Assembly: GCF_025685395.1 (NCBI RefSeq)
Contig: NZ_JAGSYA010000003.1
Coordinates: 744,001 to 808,000, forward strand
Direction of reading: 5' to 3'
Origin: Terriglobus tenax
GTDB taxonomy: Bacteria; Acidobacteriota; Terriglobia; Terriglobales; Acidobacteriaceae
Length of the DNA: 64,000 bases
In this document: positions 1-8,176 of the stretch, piece by piece
How the letters are laid out: each line of letters starts with the position of its first letter
Position numbering within the stretch: the stretch's first letter is position 1
Notes under the pieces: model-generated
The model's input: the letters and a program-made list of their open reading frames with translations, nothing else
Database searches by the model: none
What the model was told of the DNA's origin: nothing
Position numbers and translations under genes: made by a program

Positions 1-1
1 T

Positions 2-340
2 GCGACCGGCCTGGAAGCGACCCTGACAAGGCACTTTGATGATGTTGTTGGATTTTTGCAGAACACGGGTAGCTTCGGTCAGCATTTTCGTTCGGTGGTC
101 GATGGGCTTGGCTCTGGCTCTACGACCGGCATTATTTACGGTGCTCAGCGCGAAAACACAGCCAAGGAACGGGCTTTGAACGACAGCATTTCAGCCACGG
201 AAGATCGTATTGCCAACTTTAAAACGCAGTTGACCTCGCAACTTACCGCCGCCAACCAGATCCTGCAGTCCATTCCGGATCAACTTGGTCAGGTAGACAA
301 GATTTATGCGGCAATCACTGGCTACAACACGAAGGGATAA
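2..340 (+). CDS. fliD: Flagellar hook-associated protein 2 (filament cap), C-terminal fragment
   Basis: Only the last 112 codons are present; the reading frame is open from base 2 and the 5' part lies outside the window. FliD caps the growing flagellar filament and assists flagellin folding at the tip. The fragment ends with a helical, heptad-rich stretch (DSISATEDRIANFKTQL and following) and a final amphipathic segment, like the C-terminal coiled-coil leg of FliD proteins. The identification is strengthened by fliS starting 7 bases after the stop, a common fliD-fliS order. Translation initiation cannot be judged. Confidence 0.8.
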   Translation, partial: ATGLEATLTRHFDDVVGFLQNTGSFGQHFRSVVDGLGSGSTTGIIYGAQRENTAKERALNDSISATEDRIANFKTQLTSQLTAANQILQSIPDQLGQVDKIYAAITGYNTKG

Positions 341-346
341 CCAAAG

Positions 347-823
347 ATGAACGGCTACGAACAGCAGGCACTCGCGGGCTCGACCGGAATTGAACTTGTC
401 GTGGCTCTCTACGACGGCGCGCTGCGCTTTCTTTACCGCGCGGCACAGTGTGTGGACGAGCATGATATTCACGGTCGTCGGACAGCGGTCAAGCGCGTGA
501 CCGATATCTTTATCTACCTGCAGACCACGCTGCGTACGGATGTCTGCGCAAAGACTACCGCGGCGCTGGCTGACTTCTACGCCGCCATGTTCCAGCTCAC
601 GCTGGAGGCATCGCACTACGAATCGCGCGAGCAGTTTGAAGAGGTGATTGCCTGCGTGAAGGAAGTCCGTGAGGCCTGGGTTGTTGCCGCCCGCGACCCT
701 GAAGCCCGGAGCGTGATGCCGCGTGACCTGCGGACACGCCAGGAATCCCTTGCGAAGACGATGCCAGCTGCCGCCATGCAGACTCCCGAGGCAGCGTCTG
801 CTTCCTCAAGCTGGAGCGCCTAG
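347..823 (+). CDS. fliS: Flagellar secretion chaperone FliS
   Basis: FliS binds the disordered C-terminus of flagellin in the cytoplasm and prevents premature polymerisation before export. The 158-residue product starts MNGYEQQ and has the typical helical core: GIELVVALYDGALRFL near residue 15, then a second helix around DIFIYLQTTL. It is longer than the usual 125-130 residues because of an Ala/Ser-rich tail after about residue 135 that looks disordered. The ATG is preceded by an AAGGGA stretch and lies 7 bases after fliD, so the two are probably cotranscribed. The 3' end overlaps by 4 bases the stop of the ABC exporter gene on the other strand. Confidence 0.88.
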   Translation: MNGYEQQALAGSTGIELVVALYDGALRFLYRAAQCVDEHDIHGRRTAVKRVTDIFIYLQTTLRTDVCAKTTAALADFYAAMFQLTLEASHYESREQFEEVIACVKEVREAWVVAARDPEARSVMPRDLRTRQESLAKTMPAAAMQTPEAASASSSWSA

Positions 824-2574
824 GCGGTTACCGCAATCTCTTCTTCGAGCTGCTGCTTCTCATACAGGCTGGTGTAGTAGCCACCAAGCGACAGCAGCTC
901 TTCATGTGTGCCCAGCTCGGCAATGCGGCCATCAATCAGCACGGCGATCTGGTCGGCATTCGATGCCGTTGAGACACGGTGCGAGATAAAGATCGTCGTG
1001 CGGCCCTGCATCGCATGCTTCAGGCCGCTCAGAATCTTCTCTTCGGTGTAGGTATCGACCGAGGCCAGGGCATCATCCAGAATCAGGATGCGCGGATCGC
1101 GGATCAGCGCGCGGGCAATGGCTGTGCGCTGCTTCTGTCCGCCAGACAGAGTAATGCCACGCTCGCCCACCAGGGTGTCAAAGCCGTTGGGGAACTCCTG
1201 GATCTCTGCCGCAATGTGCGCCGTGGTCGCGGCCTGCACAATCTGCTCATCGGTCGCGCTCTCCACGCCAAAGGCAATGTTTCCGCGGATGCTTTCCGAG
1301 AACAGGAAGGTCTCCTGCGGTACGAAGCCAATATTGCTGCGCAGCACCGTCAGCGGATAGTTGCGAATGGGGATGCCATCAATCAGCACCTGGCCGTCCG
1401 GAGCATCCAGCAGGCGGGGAATCAGGTTCACAAGCGTCGACTTACCTGAACCTGTCGGGCCAACGATCGCCAGCGATGTGCCTGCCGGAACCTTCAACGC
1501 AACGCCATGCAGCACCGGCGCATTCGATCCATAGGCGAAGTCCAGTCCGCGGAACTCAATCTCTCCACGCAGTTTCAGGTCCTTTGCAATGGAGGCGTCG
1601 ACAGCGGAGTTATCAATCGCCGCCTGGTACTTCAACAGTTCATCAATACGAGCGACCGATGCTGTTCCGCGTTGGAAAAGGTTCACCACCCATCCCAACG
1701 CAATCATGGGCCAGGTAAGCTGCACGATGATGATGGCGAAAGCGGTAAAGTTGCCGGCCGAGACATGGCCCTTTACCACCTCGTGTCCACCGACCAGCAG
1801 CGTAATCACCATGGCGAAGCCGAGCACGAACTCCAGCGTGGGCCACAGCATGGCCATCAGGCGAACCAGCAGCAGGCTGCGGCGGATGTACTCGCGGTTG
1901 GCCTCTTCCCAGCTGGCAATCTCAGCCTCTTCCTGCGCGAAGGCACGGATAAAGCGGGCTCCGGAAAAGTTCTCCTGTGCCTTGGCCGAGATCTCCGAGA
2001 ACATGGCCTGGATTCGCTCAAACCGCGTATGGATCCTGCTGCCGAAGTACTGCACCACGATGGACGCGACCGGCAGCGGCACAAACGCGCACAGCGTAAT
2101 CCAGGGGCTGATCTTCATCATGTATGGCAGCGCCGCGGCGGTAAAGACGATGGTGTTGGCGCTGTACATGATGGCCGGTCCAAGCAACTGGCGAACGGCG
2201 TTCAGGTCATTGGTGGTGCGCGCCATAATGTCGCCGGTGCGGTGCTGATGATAGAAGCTCGGCGGCTGGCGCAGCAGGTTTTCAAACAGGTCGTTGCGCA
2301 GGTCGTACTCAATCTCGCGGCTTGCGCCGATGACGATCTGCCGCATCAGGTACAGGAACACGGCGCTCAGAGCCGCCACGCCAAACAGCAACAGGCCATG
2401 ATGAAAGATCTTGGCCTGGGTGACGCCCTCGCGCATGTCGTCTACCGCGCTGCCAATGATCTTTGGCAGCGCGATCTTGCTGGCGTTGTACAGCACAGTC
2501 ACCACCGCTCCCATCGCAAGCTGTTTGCGATAGCGCTTCAGGTATGGAAAAAGTGGTGACAGGCGTTGAAACAT
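820..2574 (-). CDS. ABC exporter, fused membrane and ATPase domains (MsbA-like)
   Basis: This is a 584-residue half-transporter that would work as a homodimer in the inner membrane. An N-terminal six-helix membrane domain (about 1-310) is followed by an ATPase domain with Walker A GPTGSGKST near 369-377, signature LSGGQKQR, Walker B ILILDD and the switch histidine in ISHRVS. The D-loop reads ALASVD, with Asp instead of the usual catalytic Glu after the Walker B Asp, which may slow hydrolysis. It is the last gene of a probable minus-strand operon after the LptF-LptG fusion and an FKBP isomerase, so lipid or LPS-precursor export is plausible. A drug or peptide exporter remains possible. Confidence 0.88.
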   Translation of the reverse strand: MFQRLSPLFPYLKRYRKQLAMGAVVTVLYNASKIALPKIIGSAVDDMREGVTQAKIFHHGLLLFGVAALSAVFLYLMRQIVIGASREIEYDLRNDLFENLLRQPPSFYHQHRTGDIMARTTNDLNAVRQLLGPAIMYSANTIVFTAAALPYMMKISPWITLCAFVPLPVASIVVQYFGSRIHTRFERIQAMFSEISAKAQENFSGARFIRAFAQEEAEIASWEEANREYIRRSLLLVRLMAMLWPTLEFVLGFAMVITLLVGGHEVVKGHVSAGNFTAFAIIIVQLTWPMIALGWVVNLFQRGTASVARIDELLKYQAAIDNSAVDASIAKDLKLRGEIEFRGLDFAYGSNAPVLHGVALKVPAGTSLAIVGPTGSGKSTLVNLIPRLLDAPDGQVLIDGIPIRNYPLTVLRSNIGFVPQETFLFSESIRGNIAFGVESATDEQIVQAATTAHIAAEIQEFPNGFDTLVGERGITLSGGQKQRTAIARALIRDPRILILDDALASVDTYTEEKILSGLKHAMQGRTTIFISHRVSTASNADQIAVLIDGRIAELGTHEELLSLGGYYTSLYEKQQLEEEIAVTA

Positions 2575-2595
2575 CAGCTTGGACGAATCTCCTGC

Positions 2596-3210
2596 TTACT
2601 TGGGCTGCTGGGAACTAGATGCCGGAGGAGGGGTGGAAGGTGCAGGTTCCGCCGGAGGCTGCGGCAGCGTGTCCGACTGCGCCAGAAGTTCGATATCGAA
2701 GATCAACGGGCTCTTCGGCGGAATCGGGCCGCTTCCGGCCGCGCCATAGCCTAGCTGCCAGGGCACCAGGATGCGGCGCTTGCCGCCGACGTGCATTCCT
2801 TCAAAACCCGTGTCCCAGCCGGCAATGACGCGCCGTGCGCCGTAGGGGAAGGTGAAGGGCTGGTTGCGGTCTACCGAGGAGTCAAACTTGGTGCCGTCCG
2901 GCAGCCAGCCGGTGTAGTGCACGGTGTAGAACTTACGGGGTTCGGCCAGCGGACCATCGCCAATCTTGATGTCAATATAGGTCAACGCATACAGCGTCTG
3001 CGGAGCGCCGGAAATCGGAGGGGCTCCTGCCGGATTGAAGTCCGGTGCAACCGCGGGTGCGGCTGCGGGCTTGCGGGTTGCTACCGTCCCGGTCCGGTGC
3101 GTGGCCGCGGGCGTCGTCTTTCTGGGGGCAGGTTTCGGGGTGGTGGCGGCGGTGCCTTGCGCCAGGACGGCGGTGGCGGAAAGAGCAAGGCTCAGGGCAA
3201 CAATCTTCAC
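2596..3210 (-). CDS. Secreted FKBP-type peptidyl-prolyl cis-trans isomerase
   Basis: It would accelerate cis-trans isomerisation of prolyl bonds outside the cytoplasm. The GTG at 3210 is preferred because AAGGAG stands 11 bases upstream and it opens a compact signal peptide (VKIVALSLALSATAVLAQ). An ATG at 3234 with GGAAGAG upstream is the alternative. A Pro/Ala/Thr linker follows, then one FKBP domain with the motifs YTGWLPDGTKFDSS, GWDTGFEGM, GGKRRILVPWQLGYG and PPKSPLIFDIELL. The C-terminus is a Pro/Ser-rich tail. It lies 49 bases downstream of lptF-lptG and 21 bases upstream of the ABC exporter gene on the same strand, suggesting an envelope-biogenesis operon. Confidence 0.9.
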   Translation of the reverse strand: MKIVALSLALSATAVLAQGTAATTPKPAPRKTTPAATHRTGTVATRKPAAAPAVAPDFNPAGAPPISGAPQTLYALTYIDIKIGDGPLAEPRKFYTVHYTGWLPDGTKFDSSVDRNQPFTFPYGARRVIAGWDTGFEGMHVGGKRRILVPWQLGYGAAGSGPIPPKSPLIFDIELLAQSDTLPQPPAEPAPSTPPPASSSQQPK

Positions 3211-3259
3211 GTTGGTTAGAACTCCTTCAGGCATTTGCTCTTCCACTGTATCGAATTGC

Positions 3260-5599
3260 CTAGGTGGGTGTGCGCAGCAGCAGATAAGCCCCGGCAAAAG
3301 CGAACAGAATATCCGGCGACCAGGCGGCCAGCATCGGCGGCAGGGTATTCACGTTGCCCATTGCCTCAAACAGGCCGGCAATCACCCAGTAGGCAATCGC
3401 CAGTCCAATGGCCGCGGCAATGCCAGTCAGAGACCCCTTGCGTCCCATCGACAGCGCAAACGGAATGGCCAGCACGGCCATCACCAGCGTGACCAGCGGA
3501 TACGCCAGCTTGTGATTCAACTGGACTCGCAGGCGCATGGTGTCAAAGCCGGACTGTTTCAGGTCGTTGATGTAACTGGCCAGGTCGCCAAAGGACATCT
3601 CCTGCGCGGCGACGACTTCTTTTTTGAAGTAGCCTGGCTGCTCGTGGATCTCCGGAAAGAGCGAGACGGTGAAGGGCTGGTAGGTTGCAACCGCTTCCTT
3701 GTCGAAGGTACGCTGCCATCCGTTCTCAAGAATCCACTGGCGCGCGCTCTGGTCCCAATGGGCGCTTGTGGCGAACACGCGGCGTTGCAGGGTGAACGAT
3801 CCCGGCTGGAACTCGAAGACCGTCAGGTTGGCAAACGCATTCTGATCCGGATTGAAGAACTGGTAGTAGAAGATGCGTGTCGGTTCACCAGCTTTGCTGG
3901 CCTGCCCGCTGATCCACTTCCGGTCCGGACGTAGAAAGGTCTGCGCGGGGCGTCCCTTGATGACGGAACGCAGTGCCTCCTGCCGTTTATTGGCCGCCGG
4001 CAGGTAGAACTCGTCGAAGGCAAACAGGGAGACGGCCAGCACGCCCGCCAGCGCAATCACCGGCGCCGCAATGCGGTAGAGCGAGATGCCCGTCGCTTTC
4101 ATCGCCGTAATCTCACTGGTGCGGTTCAGAGCGCCAAATGTCACCAGCACAGCGATCAAGGCGCATAGCGGCGCCAGGTTGTACAGCATGTAGGGAATCA
4201 GGTTGATCAGGTAGTCGCCCACGGTGACCAGCGGCGTCCGGTTGCGGATAATATCGCCGATCAGTTCAAAGAAGCTGAAGATGAGGGACAGTGAGATAAA
4301 TGAGGCCAGCACCATGGCAAAGCTGGCCACAAACTGCCGCATCACATAATCGTCCAGCAGCAGCGGGAAGCCCCACAGTGTCTTGCGGGAGACGCGATCA
4401 TTGATGCGGGTGGCGGACGAATCCTCCGGCTGCGCACAGCCTGTCTTGCCACGCTTCAACCTGGAGCTTATCCAGTGGCCAACGGTCGCCAGCTTGCCGA
4501 GGGAGATCGTCTCCACCGAAAGCCGCCATAGCAGCGTGATGCCGGCCAGAGCGAAGATGACGTTTGCGGCCCACACGCCAACCACCACCGGCAGCTTGCC
4601 CTGGCGGGCCACCGACTCGCCGATGGACGAGAACAGGTAATAAATGAAGACCAGCAGGATGGTAAGGACGAACCCGGTCGACTTGCCCCCGCGTCGAGAT
4701 GACAGCCCCAGCGGAACACCCACCAGAACCAGTACAAAGCAGGCAAAGGGGTAGGAGAAGCGCTTCTGCAGTTCAATGCGGCGCAGTGTGATATCAGGCG
4801 CGTCTTTCCGCATCAGCTCGGGAATCCCCATGGCCAGCAGAGGCGTGTTGCGGCGCGTGATGTGCGTGTCATCCGGGCCGCCCGCGCTGATGGGCAGATC
4901 TGTCTCGCTGAAAGTGGAGATGTTGTACTGGTTCGGATCGTTTGCCGCGATCTGGTGCTGGCCGCCGTCATGCAGGCTCATGCGAAGCGTCTGGTTGCCG
5001 CCGTTGACCACAATCGCTTCATTGGCCGTGGTGATCAGAGGGGAAGCCGGATGCGCCAGGTCGGCCAGGAAGACATGCTTCCACTGTGCCGCACCCACAC
5101 CGGGCACGACATCCTGCACGTAGAGAACGTAGTCCTTGAAGTCCTCGTAAAAGACACGCGGCTGCACCTCAAAGCTGACCTGCGACTGCTTGAGCTGGTT
5201 CTCCAACTGGATCAGCGCGGTTGCCGCCTTCGGCGCCAGGTACAGGGAGTTGCCAAGACCCAGCAGAAACGCTCCCACGGCGATGATGGAGACAATCCGC
5301 GTAAAGCTCAGCACGCCCATACCGCTGGCGCGCATCGCCGTCACCTCGGAGTCCGCCGCCAGCCGCGACAGCCCCAGGAGTACGCCCACAAGTACGGACA
5401 TCGGCAATGTCAGCGTCAGCGTGTTGGGTACGGTGTAGAGGAAGATGCGGAAGACGTCCGTCAGCGGAGCAGAGCCACGCACGACCAGCTCCAGAATCTT
5501 GCCCAGGTCGCGCATGAACAGCACAAAGGTAAACAGTGCGCCGCCCAGCAGGGCGTGGGAGAGAAGCTCTCGCAGAATATAGCGGGTCAGAATGCGCAC
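3260..5599 (-). CDS. lptFG: Fused LptF-LptG lipopolysaccharide export permease
   Basis: LptF and LptG normally form a heterodimer that, with the LptB ATPase, extracts LPS from the inner membrane towards LptC and LptA. Here both are in one 779-residue chain. Module one (about 1-360) begins ILTRYILRELLSHALLGG and has three N-terminal helices, a periplasmic jellyroll-like region and three more helices. A soluble linker (about 361-410) follows. Module two (about 411-779) begins DDYVMRQFVASFAMVLAS and repeats the architecture, including its own EITAMKATGIS coupling helix matching EVTAMRASGMG of module one. The GTG at 5599 is chosen because it opens the first helix; longer in-frame versions would run into the desaturase gene. 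No strong ribosome site is visible there. Confidence 0.9.
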   Translation of the reverse strand: MRILTRYILRELLSHALLGGALFTFVLFMRDLGKILELVVRGSAPLTDVFRIFLYTVPNTLTLTLPMSVLVGVLLGLSRLAADSEVTAMRASGMGVLSFTRIVSIIAVGAFLLGLGNSLYLAPKAATALIQLENQLKQSQVSFEVQPRVFYEDFKDYVLYVQDVVPGVGAAQWKHVFLADLAHPASPLITTANEAIVVNGGNQTLRMSLHDGGQHQIAANDPNQYNISTFSETDLPISAGGPDDTHITRRNTPLLAMGIPELMRKDAPDITLRRIELQKRFSYPFACFVLVLVGVPLGLSSRRGGKSTGFVLTILLVFIYYLFSSIGESVARQGKLPVVVGVWAANVIFALAGITLLWRLSVETISLGKLATVGHWISSRLKRGKTGCAQPEDSSATRINDRVSRKTLWGFPLLLDDYVMRQFVASFAMVLASFISLSLIFSFFELIGDIIRNRTPLVTVGDYLINLIPYMLYNLAPLCALIAVLVTFGALNRTSEITAMKATGISLYRIAAPVIALAGVLAVSLFAFDEFYLPAANKRQEALRSVIKGRPAQTFLRPDRKWISGQASKAGEPTRIFYYQFFNPDQNAFANLTVFEFQPGSFTLQRRVFATSAHWDQSARQWILENGWQRTFDKEAVATYQPFTVSLFPEIHEQPGYFKKEVVAAQEMSFGDLASYINDLKQSGFDTMRLRVQLNHKLAYPLVTLVMAVLAIPFALSMGRKGSLTGIAAAIGLAIAYWVIAGLFEAMGNVNTLPPMLAAWSPDILFAFAGAYLLLRTPT

Positions 5600-5657
5600 G
5601 GCATTAGTAGTGTACGAGGGAAGCGAGTGAGGAGCGAACGTCTGGATATGGAAAGTG

Positions 5658-5683
5658 AAAAGGCCCGCCGAAGCGGGCCTTTT
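5658..5683. terminator. Bidirectional hairpin terminator between desaturase and lptFG
   Basis: A perfect 11-bp stem AAAAGGCCCGC closes over a CGAA loop and ends in TTTT. Read on the minus strand it also ends in a T run, and it lies just after the desaturase stop and before the lptFG start, separating the two minus-strand units. Confidence 0.85.
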
Positions 5684-5703
5684 CCGGATGCAAAAACAGC
5701 CGT

Positions 5704-6672
5704 TTAGCTGCCAGCAGGCTTCGGATCCGACGGATCCCACTGCGCGACCAGAACCTTCTTGGCCAGACCCAGCTTTTCCATCACCCAGATGCCGTAATAG
5801 TTGATGTCGAACTCGTACCAGGTCAGGCCGTGGCGGGCGCTTACCGGGTGAGCGTGGTGGTTGTTGTGCCAGCCTTCGCCGCCGGTCAGCAGGGCAACCC
5901 ACCAGTTGTTGCGGGAATCATCGCGAGTCTCAAAGCGGCGCGCGCCCCACAGGTGGTTGGCGGAGTTGACCAGCCAGGTGGCGTGCAGGCCAACAACCGT
6001 GCGCAGCCCAATGCCCCAGGCAACCATGGACCAGCCGCCGATGGCGTAGCAGATGGCAGCGGCAACCGCGATGGTCAGGATGTGATACTTCGACATAAAG
6101 ACCTGGAAGCGGTCCTTGGTCAGGTCAGGAGCGTAGCGGGCCAGCATCGCGGTGTGGGTGTGCAGCGTGCGACCGGAGATGATCCATCCGGCATGCGCCC
6201 ACCAGGTGCCGTCGTGCGGCGTATGCGGGTCGCCTTCCTGGTCCGAAAGCTGGTGGTGAACGCGGTGCGTGGCCACCCAGAAGATTGGCCCGCCCTCAAG
6301 CGCCAGCGTGCCGCAGATGGTCAGTACATACTCCAGCCACTTGGGAACCTTGTAGCCACGGTGCGTCAGCAGCCGGTGGTAGCACATGCCGATGCCCACG
6401 TTGATGGCCAGGAAGTACAGAACCACAAACGCAGCGAGGTTCTTCCACGAGAAGCAGAACAGGGCTGCGATCGCTCCCAGGTGGAAGACTCCCATGAAGA
6501 TTGAGGTGGTCCAATTGATCTTTCCACCCTGGGCTGTGCGACCCATCAGAACATCGCTGTTAGGCCGGTTCTTCAACGGGGTCGGTCGGACGACGAAGGT
6601 CTGCGTCGCGTTGGGAGCGTCGTGGGCCGTCGTTTCAGTTTCCGTGGTGCGTGGTGTCAGGGTCTTGGACAA
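5704..6672 (-). CDS. Membrane fatty acid desaturase (acyl-CoA/acyl-lipid delta-9 type)
   Basis: This di-iron membrane enzyme would introduce a double bond into a saturated acyl chain, adjusting membrane fluidity. The 322-residue protein carries the three histidine boxes of the family: H99-R-L-L-T-H104, H136-R-V-H-H140 and H269-N-N-H-H273. Hydrophobic helices around 55-95, 112-132 and 195-235 fit the usual membrane layout. The first 45 residues are polar and Thr-rich, longer than in many homologues. The start is a TTG with GAGG 7 bases upstream. A terminator hairpin follows, so it appears to be a single-gene unit. Acyl-CoA versus phospholipid substrate cannot be decided from sequence. Confidence 0.9.
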   Translation of the reverse strand: MSKTLTPRTTETETTAHDAPNATQTFVVRPTPLKNRPNSDVLMGRTAQGGKINWTTSIFMGVFHLGAIAALFCFSWKNLAAFVVLYFLAINVGIGMCYHRLLTHRGYKVPKWLEYVLTICGTLALEGGPIFWVATHRVHHQLSDQEGDPHTPHDGTWWAHAGWIISGRTLHTHTAMLARYAPDLTKDRFQVFMSKYHILTIAVAAAICYAIGGWSMVAWGIGLRTVVGLHATWLVNSANHLWGARRFETRDDSRNNWWVALLTGGEGWHNNHHAHPVSARHGLTWYEFDINYYGIWVMEKLGLAKKVLVAQWDPSDPKPAGS

Positions 6673-6865
6673 ATCTGTACCTCAGTTCCGGGTGCAACGT
6701 TGACTTAAAGACTAACAGCGTTATTAAGGCAAGTCCCGTGATTTCGGTCACTTCTTTACGCTGTCAAATGTGATTCGGGAAACCCCTCATTCTATTGACT
6801 TGCCCTGCGGGAAGGGGTAGCTTGCAATCTCCACGATCAGTTCCGTTGGACGGAGGATACACGAT

Positions 6866-8176
6866 TTGGGCACCGTCTTTGCCCCGCATGCTGAGATTCT
6901 GGCCCGCTTTGCCGACCTGAAGCCCGCACTTACGCCCCAGGCCGCCACGGTGGAGGCCAACCGCTGCCTGAACTGTTTTGACGCGCCCTGCACGGCCGCC
7001 TGCCCTACCCATATTGATGTGCCCCGTTTCATCAAAAAGATCGCCTCCGGCAACGTGACCGGCTCCGCGAAAAGCATTCTGGAAGCCAATGTCCTCGCCG
7101 GAAGCTGCGCCCGCGTCTGCCCGGTGGAGGTGCTCTGTGAAGGCTCCTGCGTCATGCACCACCGCGATGAAAAACCCATCATGATCGGCCAGCTGCAGCG
7201 CTTCGCCATGGACAACTTCTACGATCGCGGCCTGAAGATTCCCCTGAGAAGCCGCCCGGAGCTGCCATTGAAGGTTGCCTGCGTCGGCGGCGGCCCAGCC
7301 AGCCTGGCCTGTGCGGCGGAGCTTCGCCAGCACGGCGTGCAGGTCACCATCTTCGACAAACGAGACCTGGCCGGCGGCCTGAACACCTATGGGGTTGCCG
7401 AGTACAAGCTGCGTGTCACCGACTCCCTTCGAGAGGTCGAAGCGATCCGCGATCTGGGCGTGCAGATCGAACAGCGGGAGGTCTGCGCCGACGATTTCGC
7501 AGCACTCGAGGCCGAGTTCGACGCCGTCTTCCTCGGAGTAGGACTTGGCGAGATGCATCGCCTTCGTATCCCCGGGGGGGAAACCGGTGTGATGGACGCC
7601 CTCGACCTGATTGCCCGCTACAAGACCGGCGAATTGCTCGCGGTCGGCAACTCGGTTGCGGTCATCGGCTGCGGGAATACCGCTATCGATGCCGCCGTCG
7701 CCGCCAAGCGCCTTGGAGCGGAGGAGGTCCACATCGTTTACCGCCGTGGGCAGGAGGAGATGTCCGCCTTTGGCTTTGAGTATGAGCACGCGCTGAAGGA
7801 AGGCGTGAAGTTCCTCTGGTGGCGTCAGCCCATCGAGCTCCAGGCTGGGATGCTGCTGTGTGCGACCACCTCGATCAACGAGGCTGGCGAACTGGTGCTG
7901 AGCGAGACCCGGGTCGAGCTTCCCGCAGAGGTTGTTGTTCCCGCCATCGGCCAGTCTCCGTTGAGCGAGTGGCTTTCTTTGGTGAAGGGACTTGAGTTCG
8001 CCAAAGGCCGGGTTTTAATTGACCGTGCGACCGGAGCCACGAGCCACAGCAAATACTTTGCCGGTGGCGACTGTGCCAACGGCGGCCGCGAGGTGGTGGA
8101 TGCCGTCGCCGACGGCAAACGCGCCGCGCGCGGCATCGTCGCCACGCTGGGCATCACGGAGGTGGCTCATGGCTAG
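6866..8176 (+). CDS. preT: NAD-dependent dihydropyrimidine dehydrogenase, PreT subunit
   Basis: PreT takes electrons from NADH through FAD and iron-sulfur clusters and passes them to PreA, reducing uracil and thymine to 5,6-dihydropyrimidines. Of 436 residues, the N-terminal part carries two Cys clusters (C34, C37, C42, C46 and C81, C85, C91, C95) for [4Fe-4S] binding. An FAD-binding VGGGPASLACAAEL near 136 and an NAD(P)-binding VIGCGNTAIDAA near 268 follow. The family resembles the glutamate synthase small subunit, but the immediately following preA settles the identity. The start is TTG with GGAGG 10 bases upstream; the stop overlaps the preA start by 8 bases, indicating translational coupling. 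Confidence 0.92.
   Translation: MGTVFAPHAEILARFADLKPALTPQAATVEANRCLNCFDAPCTAACPTHIDVPRFIKKIASGNVTGSAKSILEANVLAGSCARVCPVEVLCEGSCVMHHRDEKPIMIGQLQRFAMDNFYDRGLKIPLRSRPELPLKVACVGGGPASLACAAELRQHGVQVTIFDKRDLAGGLNTYGVAEYKLRVTDSLREVEAIRDLGVQIEQREVCADDFAALEAEFDAVFLGVGLGEMHRLRIPGGETGVMDALDLIARYKTGELLAVGNSVAVIGCGNTAIDAAVAAKRLGAEEVHIVYRRGQEEMSAFGFEYEHALKEGVKFLWWRQPIELQAGMLLCATTSINEAGELVLSETRVELPAEVVVPAIGQSPLSEWLSLVKGLEFAKGRVLIDRATGATSHSKYFAGGDCANGGREVVDAVADGKRAARGIVATLGITEVAHG

Noticed and set aside
5600-5902. N-terminal extension of the LptF-LptG fusion by about 101 codons
   Set aside because: It would overlap the desaturase gene and the terminator hairpin and adds basic low-complexity sequence unlike LptF.
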